Positions 20,851 to 32,169 of a stretch of 64,000 nucleotides of DNA are shown here, one piece after another. The stretch covers positions 26,166,655-26,230,654 of the forward strand of contig OX411549.1 of NCBI GenBank assembly GCA_948146395.1, read 5' to 3'. Every line of letters starts with the position of its first letter. Positions within the stretch are counted from its first letter, which is position 1. This stretch comes from Fragum whitleyi. Lineage: Eukaryota; Mollusca; Bivalvia; Cardiida; Cardiidae. The translations under genes were made by a program, and so were the position numbers. Below the pieces are notes generated by a model. It searched no databases. It saw nothing but the letters and a program-made list of their open reading frames with translations, and was not told where the DNA came from.

Positions 20851-21522
20851 TTCAAACTAAAAAAGGGCAACCTATTGCATATTGCATAAATTGAAATTTG
20901 ATGGTTCAGATTGAAACAGTAGTAACTGCCAATAAGCATAATGGTAATTATAACTGTTTTGAAGCCACGGAATTTGTTATCTGCAATATGTCCATTGGAA
21001 TATGTAAGAAGTCAATTTCTTAAAAAAAATTCAACTTAATAAAAAAATTACCCCACATAAAAAGAAAATTCTCAAAAGTTAATGCAATTTATAGACAACA
21101 GTTTGTGTATGAGATTCATTAAGAAGATCTGTTTATTATGATGTTGTGAATTACCAGACAATGTTGCCAAGAAAGCGAGGATGACCCCGTTTTTACCACC
21201 AATAGACAGCAAATCCAAACAGACACAGCTGATTACACTGGACAGGGTGTCCAAATGGGCGGGACCAGAATGAGGCTGTGAGGCTGATGGGAAATTGACA
21301 TGAAATAGATGTGATTTTTTTTTATAATTGTGTCAAACTTTTACTGTTACTTGTCATGCAAAAAAGGACCACCAGAGAACTTTGCAATTCAAACACAGTC
21401 AAACCTACATTAGCGGCCACCTGTATTCAGCAAGCAACCTGACTTTAAAAAGCAGTTTTCAAATGTCACTTGAGTGCTTGCTTGATACAGATTTGATTAT
21501 TTCTAAAACATCAAATGCAGTA

Positions 21523-22052
21523 TAGGTCAACTAGAATTATTGCATAAAATGTGCGTTTTCGGGTCATTTTAGGCATACGCTAACAGACAAAACCCGAACG
21601 TTAAACGAGAGAAAAGGTGGATTAAAAAGTTAATTTACGTGCCTTAACGCCTGACTTTTTTTCACTTAAATATTCTTGATCTGGGCCTATACACTTTATC
21701 AGTTTCCTTGTCCAACCTTATTATAGAGCATACCTAAAGACGTTGCTCAAAATCCTGCGTTAAATTGTGTGACGTCATAAATTAACCAAGCAACGTCAAT
21801 ATGAACAAGACAGACGGTGTAATGCATGACAGGATAAAAGTTGGTTTGTAACTGGTTTTATATGGTTTCTATGAAATTATTTTGCCCTTAAATATCTTTA
21901 TGCAATAATAGCATCAATTCATGCTTTTTGGGGCGTTAACATTTGCAGAGACCCTCATAATGCTTTATCGCCCTTGTGCTTTGCACTCAGGTGTTAAACC
22001 ATTTTTTGGGTCTCTTCAAATGTTTACGCCCTCAAAAACATGAATTAACCCT
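21523..22052. mobile_element. Compound inverted-repeat region
   Basis: TAGAATTATTGCATAAAATG at 21531 pairs with TTTATGCAATAATAGCATC at 21897. Directly after it, ATTCATGCTTTTTGGGGCGTTAACATTTGCAGAGACCC pairs with GGGTCTCTTCAAATGTTTACGCCCTCAAAAACATGAAT, ending at 22046. Either two abutting elements or one with nested arms. No coding. Confidence 0.6.
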
Positions 22053-22904
22053 ATATTTTTTTTTATCATAAATGAGCAAGTATGTGACATTTCCTGCAAC
22101 ACCACATGTAAACAAAGCAAATCCTCTGTACAGTCTGTGCATCTGCTCAGTCTATTCATAGACTTCACTTTTTGGCATAAGATTTTTTTATGTCGAAAAA
22201 TATTTCTTAAAGTTAACAGATTTCAACAGTTAGATACAAATTTTCAGTTGTTTGATATGGGTTACTAATGTGGGCTTCAGACTTAACAGAAGCTAGCCCT
22301 GCATACAGAATGATAAAAGGGTGCACACTGCAAATTATACCTCACTTTGCACACAATTGCACATGCAAAGCTAGGTACGATTTGCAAACATATTGAAACA
22401 TTTGTAATCCCAAAAGGAGGGCTGTTTCAGATAATTTTCATTCGGAGCATAATCTCATTTCTGTGTTATGCACTGCGTAGATAGGTAAGGTCATAACCCT
22501 CTACAGGCAGTCAGTGAATATACTTATTGCATTGTGTGGTTATCTAGGCTGATCAATATTTTTACCTTGCAAAACATGTGAATTTTTTGCAAATGTCACA
22601 CACATGTTTAAATAGATATTTAAATGAAGTAGAATGACCATTTTGCAGACTGTTCATATGATAAAAGAGAAAAGTCTGGATCCAGATTAATCTGAATACT
22701 TTTTTTTGGCTGATCATGATCAATACATTTTAAAGTTTCCAGTGTGTTAAATGTTATCCATGTTTTTGTTAACTTTGTTAGATTTTTCTTAACTAGATTT
22801 CTATATACACTTTCCAGTATTAATTTCTATTAAGTATTAGGAACTTGTGATTATTGTTATGTGTTTGTTATTCCTCAATTCGACGTTTTGACAACAAAGA
22901 GCCT

Positions 22905-23140
22905 CTGGGTGAGATTTCCAACAATTTCAAATATTTGCAAAGTTAAGACTCAGACCAGCCTGTGCATCAGCACAGTCTGACCAGAGTCTTCACAATGCGT
23001 TTAGTAGATAGATAAGGTCTCAAAGTATCTGTAGGCCATCTGGTTACTTTATATTTACAGTATGTGGCTGCAAACGCAACCTAATGTTTGCACCTAACGA
23101 ACATTTCAAATTGTTGGAAATGTCACACACAGGCTTATAT
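22905..23140. mobile_element. MITE copy, GAGCCTGTG family
   Basis: GAGCCTCTGGGTGAGATTTCCAACAATTTC and AATTGTTGGAAATGTCACACACAGGC frame the same interior (CAGACCAGCCTGTGCATCAGCACAGTCTGACCAGAGTC) as the copy at 48983. Confidence 0.72.
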
Positions 23141-23264
23141 AATATTGCCAATCTACCATAATGACAATATCATTGATTGTTTGTGGGCAGTTTTCAGGAT
23201 TTGTCAATGGTATTTATAATCATTGTCAATTATACTGACATTAAAGAAAAAAAAACATGGTATA

Positions 23265-23440
23265 ATTGATCAGAAGTACTCCTAAAAACTCGCTCTGTGC
23301 AAGATCATTTAGTGACTTCTATACAATCACTCACACCTTTCAAAAGCACTCCGAAAATGTGAAAAAACGCTCCGAAATCATTTAAAAATCATTTAAGATG
23401 ATCAACATTTTTTTTTAATCATTCAAAGCATTTTACAATT
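23265..23440 (-). repeat. Worn remnant of the Tc1-type MITE
   Basis: AATCACTCACACCTTTCAAAAGCACTCCGAAAATG and AACGCTCCGAAATCATT echo the subterminal arm of the family; no ends or palindrome remain. A further weak left-half remnant lies near 4119-4215. Confidence 0.4.
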
Positions 23441-24061
23441 TTAAGGGTTGGTGTGGATTTTTTGGTGTCTGATTTGTCTATGAAGACTCAAAGAAAGAAG
23501 AGAATGTATTTTTGATTTAAGGGGGATAATATAATATTTCTGGTATTGTCTATTTGGACAAAATAAGGGCTATTGTATTTCCGCCCTTGAAATATATGAA
23601 AAAAGTCATTGCACCCATTCAATAACTGTATATAGACCATTTTCAATCTAGTGGAACTGTGATCTACTTTAATTAAAGCTATTTAACCCATCTCTTGCAA
23701 ATCACTACCTTTTTCTGGGGTATACAAAGGTTTGTTAGATTGTGTAGACTAAGATCAGCTTGAACAAACATGTTGTGTGACCTTAGCCTCCTTTTTCTTC
23801 TTACTAATGAATCATTACCAAAAAGTTTGTACCAACAACGTTGAAATATCAATAAATACGATAATTCGTTTGAAATCTATATTCATTAGGATTATGATAA
23901 AAAATTGAAATATGAAATGCTCATTTGGATAATCCCAAGTAACTGTTGCAAAGGTATTTTTTGTCATAAATCAGCTCCAGGGTTTCTGTTGTGGTTGTCT
24001 TTTTCGTTTCGTAGAGACTTCTTACTTATCCAACACTTATCCAACACTTCCATAGCATGTA

Positions 24062-24194
24062 TTAGCCCTCCTTTCAGGTCTTCCAAACGATGCAAACTGT
24101 TTGCAAATTATACCCCGCTTTGCACGCTAGTGTGCGTGCAAAGCGGGTATAATTTGCAAACAGTTGGCACCGTTTGGTCATTCTGAATGCAGGG
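24062..24194. mobile_element. Foldback element with ~60-bp arms
   Basis: CCAAACGATGCAAACTGTTTGCAAATTATACCCCGCTTTGCACGC pairs almost perfectly with GCGTGCAAAGCGGGTATAATTTGCAAACAGTTGGCACCGTTTGG, with outer AGCCCTCCTTTCAG / CTGAATGCAGGGC. Diverged relatives are at 22288-22435 and 26538-26672, and end fragments (CTGAATGCAGG) at about 2241 and 35212. Confidence 0.75.
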
Positions 24195-25134
24195 CAGTTT
24201 TGTTCAATATGTTGATGATCAATTTTCACTGTAAAATGATTTGAAATTAGAGAGAGGGAAATATACTGAACAGTATAGAAGGTACTTGTATCATTTTGAA
24301 TTGTGAATACATCGACATTCTTCATTCGGAACAACACTCGGGTTTTTCGTATTCCGTAGAAGCGCCGAAGGTTCCCGATTGCGACATTCTTGTCATAAAA
24401 CGAACAAACAAACAAGGCAATATGGAGGCATGGATTTTCGATATAAGGAAAGGAAACCACATGGGTACTTTCGTTGTTGCAATCCGTCCGATTTGCCATT
24501 TTGATAGTAGTGGCGTACCCTATTTGAGTAAAAATATATTTGTATTTTTTTTTATAAACTATGTATGCACTAGGAAATAATACTGCAATCTGATCTTAGC
24601 CTAGACTGTCTGCTTTTTTCCTAAGTATTGAGTGGAAAACTCGACCCAGAATTAGTTTGAAAGAACATTTTAGTTCAGCAGGATACGTGTTTATGTATAA
24701 AAGCCGTCCAACGTCATATCTACTATACTTCTCTGTGATTCTTACATTCTTACATGTATCTTTTTAAAATATTTATACAATATCTACATTTTACGAATTT
24801 AATTGTAAACGTATACGTACATGTATTTCATTGTAATTGTTAACATTTTATTGTTTGTTAAAATCGCTTTCATTTTACAGTTTTATCCGTGTTTCGTGCT
24901 CTTATATATGTATGATAATTGCATTTCACATAGAATAGTAAAATTTTATTGAAATTTTACTTATTTTTAGTGTTTACTTTTTTTAACATTTTTTTCCGGA
25001 TGATCGTTTATTCCCAAAGTCCAATTTCTATCATCAAAAGCCATGTCTACAGGATTCATTACAAACTGTTTTTTCAGTGGAGTACCCCACAAGTTACTTT
25101 TGGGTTTTTCAACTAAACTTGGCAGAAATATTGC

Positions 25135-25781
25135 TAAAATGGAAAGGATCCGTGCCATATCACAGCAAAAGGGGCCTTAATGACAATTTTCTTGTTCACA
25201 CTCTAGAAGCCACAAATATGGTCCAACCGTCATGAAACTTTGTCAGAATGTTTGTTAGGTCATGAGGACGAACTCTTTTGAAAATGGGAAGGATTCGTGC
25301 CTTATTATGGGAAAAGAGGCCTTACTGACAATTTTCTTGTTTACACTCAGGTGGCCACAAATATGATCCAAGCTTCATGAAACTTGGTCAGAATGTTTGC
25401 CAGGTCGCAAGGATGAATCCGATGAAAAACGGTAAGGATCCGTGCCATATCTCGGAAAAGGAGCCTTAATGACAATTGTTTTGTTTACACACTAGAAGCC
25501 ACAGATAGGTCCAATCATCATGAAACTTGGTCAAAATGTTTGCCAGGTCACAAGAACGAACTCTGTTGAAATTGGGAAGGCATGCCATATCACAGGAAAA
25601 GGAGTCTTAATGATAATTTACTTGAAATAACTCTAATGGCCACAAAATGGCCCAAACTTTGTGAAACTTGGTTTCATGTTGAAATTATCTTCTTTATGAC
25701 ATCTGCCTTTTAAATTGATTTGATGTCCCAGTGATCAAAGAGACTCAGATGAGCGATCTAGGACCATCGTGGTCCTCTTGT
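25135..25781 (+). repeat. 3' part of a related tandem-core element
   Basis: Units of about 125 bp share GGATCCGTGCCATATC, GGCCTTAATGACAATTTTCTTG and CATGAAACTTGGTCAGAATG. The end is GACTCAGATGAGCGATCTAGGACCATCGTGGTCCTCTTG as in 60541-61631. Confidence 0.68.
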
Positions 25782-25899
25782 TTCAATTAATTTCGGATCC
25801 TTAAATCTCTAGATTCTAGATGTAATCCCTAGAACTTTTTATTTATACTGTTAGAATTTGAAGATAGAGTAAGGAAAAGCAAAGATTAGAGATGAATGT

Positions 25900-26319
25900 A
25901 GTTAAGAACATCGTGAAATTAATATCAATCTCGAGCAAAATCACTTAATGGCTCACTCGAGGCTCCTTTCATTCATTACAAATACTCACTGAAAAACGCT
26001 GCGAAATTGTTTAAAAAATTCGTAATCGCTCAAAACGATAAACATTTTATTGAAATCGATCAAATTAGTCCACGAATTTTTTAGCGCTATGTGGTTTTTA
26101 AAACATATTATACGCGAAGAAAACAAATGGAAAGAACGGAGATTCTTTTAAAGGGAGGTAAAAAATTATCGCTGATTTCGTCTTATTTGGACGAAATCAG
26201 CGATAATGTATTTATCTCGCTTAAATTTCGTTCGAAACTCACTCAACACACTCAATCAATTTCATTCCAATATAATTCCAAAATAATTCACCTTGTCTAT
26301 TCCACCATGTTCTAAACTG
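25900..26319 (-). mobile_element. Tc1-type MITE copy, palindrome variant TCGTC
   Basis: The left end is GTTAAGAACATCGTGAAATT and the right end ATGTTCTAAACTG before TA. Inverted relative to the copy at 1779. The central palindrome (26163-26207) pairs TTATCGCTGATTTCGTC with GACGAAATCAGCGATAA, the same variant as the copies at 31461 and 34349. Confidence 0.75.
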
Positions 26320-26537
26320 TATATTCGAATACAAGCTATCTTTGCAAGCCAATGATTCTAACTTTACTATGTTCCATTGATGAGACGATTCCAATTAGTA
26401 CCAACACCATTGGATCTGATTTGTGTATAATGGAGATTTCTTATTTTGAAAGCGGAATTGCTTCTTACTCGAGCTCTGATCTAGTAAAAAATTTTCAAAC
26501 CGTATCATCTGACACGTTCCGTATAGACGTAATATTT

Positions 26538-26672
26538 CAGCCCTGCTTTCAATATGAAAACAGTCGCAAACCCTTTGTGGAATGTTGCCTCGCTTTACAC
26601 GTGTACTCATGGCGTAGCCGGATACAATTTCTAAACGTTCGCAACCGTTTTTGAATAATGAACGCAGGGCAG
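26538..26672. mobile_element. Diverged copy of the foldback at 24062
   Basis: CAGCCCTGCTTTCAATATG and AATGAACGCAGGGCAG are the ends; GCAAACCCTTTGTGGAATGTTGCCTCGCTTTACACG matches the arm pattern loosely. Confidence 0.5.
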
Positions 26673-26798
26673 ATTGGCTCTTTATGCGAAAAAGAAAGTA
26701 CAGTGTAATTAAAGTTTAGCTAGATAATATTTTCTTTTAGAATAAGGGAAATGATGGGTTGCAACAGTTGAAATAAATTTGATTTATTTCGATTTGAA

Positions 26799-27252
26799 GT
26801 TAACAACATCGTGAAAATGACCAAGTGAATTATATTGGAATGAAAATGAATGAGTTCGATGATTGAGTTTTGATTGAAATTAAAGGAGGGGAGGTATGGG
26901 GTAATCCAACATCGCAAATTTTGTTCAGGATGAACAATATAAGCGGTTTTTATTACCTTCCTTTAATGAAATATGTATAAAGTTCTATTAATAGCTTTCC
27001 ATTTCTTCCAAGATAAAAAAAATGATGATCATAATAATCAGACGCTTATAAGTTTAATAACGTCAGTGAAATCGCGATTTTATCTTGATTTATTTTGAAT
27101 GTAATTAAATACATATATCTTATATAATGAGTGATTTTGGAGCGTTTTTGAATGGTATAAGAGTGTTTGGAAGGAATGAATGGAGCGCTGAGTAAGCGAT
27201 TTAGAATAGTTTTTGATTGAGATGAGTGTCAATTTCACGAAGTTATTCACCG
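26799..27252 (+). mobile_element. Tc1-type MITE copy
   Basis: It opens GTTAACAACATCGTGAAAATGAC and closes GTCAATTTCACGAAGTTATTCACCG. The middle has AAATTAAAGGAGGGGAGGT and TTTTGTTCAGGATGAACA. The right arm carries the usual GAGCGTTTTTGAATGG and GGAATGAATGGAGCGCTGAG. End bases are degraded. Confidence 0.7.
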
Positions 27253-27824
27253 TACCCATGGTTAAAGATCGTAAATGTATAGGAACTTACGCCAGTTTAA
27301 CACTGGGGCGTCGATCTATCGAGTTATATGAGGTCGTTCCCCTCCCAATTATGTACCCTTCCAAAGCTATGTTTCCCAAAACAATTAAGACAGAAGCAAT
27401 GCACCAACCATTATTCTATTATTATATCCACATGCTGCTATTTTAGAGTGCAGTTTCGGTACCTAAATGTGTCTAACTAATTATACAGAATTGGGAGATC
27501 GGTAAATATTTTTTCCGTTGAAGCGCATCATAAATTACAAATGGTGCGTTTCATAGTTTCGTACGCTTTCACTACGTCATTAACGTTATCAATGAAAGTG
27601 CTTCGTCTAAGAGAATGACAAAAGCAATCATTTTGTTTTATGTTGTTTTTTTTGTTTTCACGAGTAAAAAGACAAATTAGATATCAACCAAACAAGGCTT
27701 GAGTGGTTTTTTAACGAGCGCGTCATCAAGCGATACCATAACTACAACTTAGATTAATCCCTGTCGATTCTACTTCTTTGAAAATTCACCAGTACCCGGG
27801 CCGAAAGTGTAGGCCAATGAAAGA

Positions 27825-27907
27825 ACCAAGATCGATACCCACTCCCGGTAATCGAACTCATGACCTTTGGGCTAAGAGGCCAGCGCTCAACCTCTAGACC
27901 ACTGACA
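27825..27907 (-). mobile_element. Head of a different tRNA-derived SINE
   Basis: On the minus strand, AGTGGTCTAGAGGTTGAGCGC (A box), GGCCTCTTAGCCCAAAGGTC (anticodon and variable region) and GAGTTCGATTACCGG (B box) have tRNA spacing. The 3' acceptor arm does not pair, so this is not a functional tRNA. Confidence 0.6.
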
Positions 27908-27919
27908 TTATTTTAGGTA

Positions 27920-29390
27920 ATAAGGCTTTTAGGGGTAATTTGGTCAATGCGCTTTAAGAAACGAAATCGTTCTAATGCTCTCCAATCGTCTATGATGATA
28001 TTTAATACATGTGACATGTTAATACAAATTATAATATGCCCCGTTTTAATCTTTCGTTGATTTTGTTTTACTTGACGTTATTTTGATGATTGTGACGTCA
28101 TTTAAACCCACGCGTAAAATGACGCGTTTTCATGGCTGCTTCCATATTTTTCCTGAGGTCTATCCCGTAAAATTGCCAAGGGTTCCCGACTGATTCATTG
28201 TGTGCCAAATAGAGTCGCAGATCAAGCCTGAAGTCTTCAGTCTTCGTTAATCAGATTCTTTGCTATGCGATTTGTAGATAGTATTTGCTGATAATAATTA
28301 GAAATTATAAATGTTTTTTTCGTTATTATTTCATTATTATTAAGATTAATTTTTTATCAGAATTATTTTTATTATAATGCATTTATCTATTTAAATGTAT
28401 TTAATGTGTTCATTGCTTTTGTTCATTACAGTTTACTTGCACATGTTACTAGATCTAGTTATTTATTTATTATTTTTTTCATCATTTGTTCCGGGCTGCA
28501 ATACAAAAGCAGTCATAATCGTTTTGCACCAAGCCTTTCATTCTGAACGTGGGATTATAGTCACGTAGTCTTCGAAAGTGAGCGATTAAGCGTATACAAA
28601 ATAAGCCCTGTATTAATGAAAATATATCCAAGAGTGACCAAACAAACAAGATTCCCCGCAGGATTCTTCATTTATAAACTTCTGTTCAATTATTGAGGCG
28701 CATATGGTATTTATTTTTAACCGTTCAGTTAATTGGAAGCTATCCTCACTGCTATATTTTGCGGCCAGATATTACGGGCGTAGCTACAGGCTTGCAGTCT
28801 TTCACGGCGATTTCATTTTAGGTATTAAAAATATGAGATCTGACAGGCGAAAAAGTGCCAAATGGGAACTCCTTTAAAACAAATATTTGAACAAGAGATT
28901 ACTTCAAAAAGAGGTCAACACGAGGTCGTATATTAAGAAATATGATAAAGGAACGTAGCAAGAATGTATCTAAGCAAAGTTGATCGAATTTGTGACCAGA
29001 CCCCTTTGCCTAATTTAATGTATGTATATTTATATATGTGATGATTTTGGTATGTTCCGTAAAAAATGGTTTTAAACTATGTTTAAATTAAACTGTAGCA
29101 AGATAATTATATATTACGAACGTATACAAAAAGCGAAAAGTTGCCGAGTCGGCCTAGGCGCAATCCGACAAGAGTCGATACTTTTCTCACTTTCAAGATG
29201 TTCTCTTTAAGCATGACGGAGCACGATAAACAGGCGGATACTCCGAGTCTGTAACCTTTAGATAAATACATAATCTATTTTATGGCTGTTGGATTAACGA
29301 ATGATTATCCTTGTTCGTTAATATAGAAGTAGCCTATTTGATGGTTTGGTTAATTAAAATTCTCGTTTTCTGTTCATACCTGCCGCCGAC
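27920..29390. other. Stretch without recognised genes
   Basis: AT-rich, with TGACGTCATT near 28094 and no ORF worth reporting. Nothing in it matched the repeat families described elsewhere. Confidence 0.5.
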
Positions 29391-29391
29391 A

Positions 29392-29665
29392 AAGCGCAGT
29401 TGGTAGTGCGTCGGACTGTCAATCTAGAGGTCCCAGGCTCGTTCCCCGACGGCGGCACTCATTCTTTCCGACTATTTGTCTCTCACCAATGGGTTGATAA
29501 TCGTAGACCTATGTGAGATAACAGCTAGAGGCTAGGAAAGGATGTGATTGTTGTACTGGTGAGAGAAATACCAGGAATCCATTGTTAGGTGATCCAGCCG
29601 CCGCGATATAACTGAAAACAATGTTGAAAGTGACATTAAACTCCATTCATTCAATCAATCAAATC
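29392..29665 (+). mobile_element. tRNA-derived SINE, full length
   Basis: The head (29392-29457) has matching GCCGCCG / CGGCGGC acceptor-stem arms, an A-box-like GCGCAGTTGGTAGTGCG, an anticodon-stem region GGACTGTCAATCTAG and a worn B box. The body (CACTCATTCTTTCCGACTATTTG, GGCTAGGAAAGGATGTG, CCAGGAATCCATTGTTAGG) and an A/T tail ending ATTCAATCAATCAA follow. Related copies are at 1458, 2821, 10785 and 35311. Confidence 0.78.
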
Positions 29666-30240
29666 TGTTGATATCTTTGTCTTGTAATTTTTCTGTATAT
29701 GTGATATCGGAAATCGCCAGCAAAGGAAATCGTGAAATAAGTGCAGCGATTTGAACAAAGTTTCGGAGATCGATTGATTTATCTTTATTTATTTATTTTA
29801 TATAGTTTTGAGTGACTTTTGAGCGAATGTTTGGGATGCAATGAATGGCTCGCTGAGGCATCGCCATCTTGCTTTTGATTGGGCCGAGTATGCATGCTCC
29901 TTTTTTTTTTAAAAAAAAGTCCTAATATTAAGTTAAACTATTAGTGATTCGCTGGATTCGCAATTGAAACATCCCTGTGTTAAAGATGAAAATGTTATCG
30001 AAGTGTTTAATAAAGGGTATTCTTTGCAAACAATGGTTTTGAGATACAAGCAAACGCTTTACCTTTTGGTTGCAAGTCTGGTTCTGTTTTGACCGAGTGA
30101 AAAGTTAAGGCAGATAAATTTGAGAAGGCTTTATGCAGTCGAAGCAAATCTTGATTTAGACCACTGGCTAGGATAGTTTACTATTTATTGGTAGTCTCGT
30201 CTTCTTTCTTTCCCGCAAAAAGTCAGATACATTGGTGTCG

Positions 30241-30266
30241 TTTTTTTTTTTTTTTTTTTTTTTTTT
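30241..30266 (+). repeat. T26 homopolymer
   Basis: An uninterrupted run of 26 T, possibly the inverted tail of a retrotransposed sequence. Confidence 0.9.
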
Positions 30267-30316
30267 GTTAATAGAAGCTAAGTAATGAAGTAATGTAAGG
30301 CAGTATCTCTGAACTA

Positions 30317-30757
30317 CAGTTAATTACATCGTGAAATTGACATTCATCATCAATCAAAACCATTCTAAATCGATCACTTAGCAATCTATTCATTCATTCC
30401 AAACACTCACTCAAACCATTCAAAAACGCTCCAAACTCACTGAAAAACATATAACAACAACAACTTTGTTCAAAATAATAATATCTAGGAAAAAATCGGG
30501 ATCTCGCTTATTTAATTGAAATTGTAAGCGTCTGATAGGTTCTTGAAGGAAAAGGGGGCTATCTTATGAACTTGTATGCATATTTTGTTAAAGGGAGGTA
30601 ATCAATGTTGCTAATTTTGTTCATCCTGAACAAAATTTACAATACTGGATTACCTCCCATTGAATTCACCCAAAAGTCGCTCCACACATTCATTCAATTT
30701 CATTCCTTAATCATTCCGAAATTATTCACCTTGTCATTTTCACGATGTTATTAACTG
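30317..30757 (-). mobile_element. Tc1-type MITE copy, near full length
   Basis: Flanked by TA, with CAGTTAATTACATCGTGAAATTGACA at one end and CATTTTCACGATGTTATTAACTG at the other. The central palindrome (about 30591-30662) pairs AAAGGGAGGTAATCAATGTTGCTAATTTTGTTC with GAACAAAATTTACAATACTGGATTACCTCCC. Inverted relative to 1779-2208. Non-coding. Confidence 0.82.
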
Positions 30758-30790
30758 TACATAAAAGCGCTTAAATAATCCGACAAGAAA

Positions 30791-30800
30791 AGAAGAAGAA

Positions 30801-30866
<66 letters not shown>
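30791..30866 (+). repeat. (GAA)(GAT)n microsatellite
   Basis: Three or four GAA units then 22 GAT units. Overlapping minus-strand ORFs of Ser or Ile runs are artefacts of this repeat. Confidence 0.92.
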
Positions 30867-31194
30867 ACTAATAAAATCATCATTATAATTATTCTTATTG
30901 TAATTATTACTTCTAAAACAAATAAAATAATGATAATATTGATATTGATAACAAAACGCACCACAGATCATTGAGCAAATTGTCGATCGCCGCGGTAAAA
31001 AAACATAAAAAACTGAACACTGATGAAAGTGAAGTTGAACTTCAAATCTACGGAGGTCTTTTTTCTAAACGGCCAAAGCTGGATTCAAATACAATTCTCC
31101 GTAGAATGTAGAGTTCAAACGGTATTTACTGTAGATAACTTATTTTTTTCTCCAGGTATAAATCATCAAAATTCTTATATCTCAAGGGGTATCT

Positions 31195-31320
31195 TTATTT
31201 ATTTGCTGTAGCGATGTATCAAACAAACGCGAAATGATGCTTGTGACTTTTGTTACCGTTTCGATTTATTGTATTAGAGATAGTTATCTTATAATTTCTG
31301 ATAACCTGGAAAGTAGAAAA
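31195..31320 (+). repeat. Duplicated ~125-bp segment, copy 1
   Basis: TTGCTGTAGCGATGTATCAAAC, TGATGCTTGTGACTTTTGTTACCG and GATAACCTGGAAAGTAGAAAA match copy 2 at 34583-34705. Confidence 0.75.
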
Positions 31321-31460
31321 TATGTAATTCAGCGTGGATTGGACCGAACAAAATCATCGCGATGAACGGCGTGAATTGACTTTGTAATAAATTTTTTTGT
31401 AATTTTGTAATTGAAAAATTATAAAATTTTACTAATGAGAGGGAGAGAAAAAAAATGATA

Positions 31461-31894
31461 CAGTTGGAAACAATGTGAAATCGACACTAACCTTTATCGA
31501 AACCTTTTTAAACCGTTCGCTCAGCGCTCTATTCAAACATTGAAAAGTTTCCTTTCAAACACTCGAAAACAGCCCGAAATCGTGTAAATTATTTCGAAAT
31601 AGTCCAAAGCGATCAAATTTCATTGGAATCTATTTTATCATTTCATTATTTTATTGGCTAGTGTTGATTCTAAAGTGCCTAGTAAATCCTTCTAGACACA
31701 GAAACAAAAAGTACAAAGGTTTTATTTAAGGAAGGTAATTAGAATATCGCTAAATTCGTCCAATCGGACGAAATTAGCGATATTGCATTATCATTCCTTT
31801 ATTTCATTCAAAACTCGCACATCTCACTTATTAAATTCCATTCGAAATCATGTCAAAAACATTCATCTTGTCTATTTCACGATCATCTGAACTA
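31461..31894 (-). mobile_element. Tc1-type MITE copy, palindrome variant TCGTCC
   Basis: Starts after TA with CAGTTGGAAACAATGTGAAATCGAC. Its central palindrome reads ATATCGCTAAATTCGTCC, a two-base centre, then GGACGAAATTAGCGATAT. The right tip is worn. Its right flank (atatacagcaaatt) is shared with the copy at 34349, so the two are likely duplicates of one insertion. Confidence 0.72.
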
Positions 31895-32169
31895 AATAAA
31901 TATACAGCAAATTTTTTCAGCCGGTTATGTAATATACGTACTGAGATATGGTCATATCCCTTTACTCGGTCATTAGGAGTTTACATGGAAAAAGAGTCGG
32001 GTTAGGAAACTCTGCATTTATAAACACATGTTTTCTGTTTTAAAAATGTGGAATATGAGTGCAATTTAGACTCTTTTCCTATAACTTTTTCACTTCAGTG
32101 GTTTATTCTTAATATTTTTTAAAATTGTTATGTACTCGATAATCAGTTCCTTCTACCCGTAATTAGCTT

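Noticed and set aside
24074..24499. 141-codon minus-strand ORF starting MANRTDCNNES
   Set aside because: Its C-terminal third lies in the foldback element, and no domain or splice support is visible; probably chance.
27825..27907. Functional tRNA on the minus strand
   Set aside because: A and B boxes are present but the acceptor stem does not pair.
29392..29457. Functional tRNA gene
   Set aside because: Acceptor arms pair, but the B box is worn and the sequence continues into a SINE body shared with other copies.
30740..30971. Poly-Ser and poly-Ile ORFs
   Set aside because: Translations of the (GAT)n tract on the minus strand.
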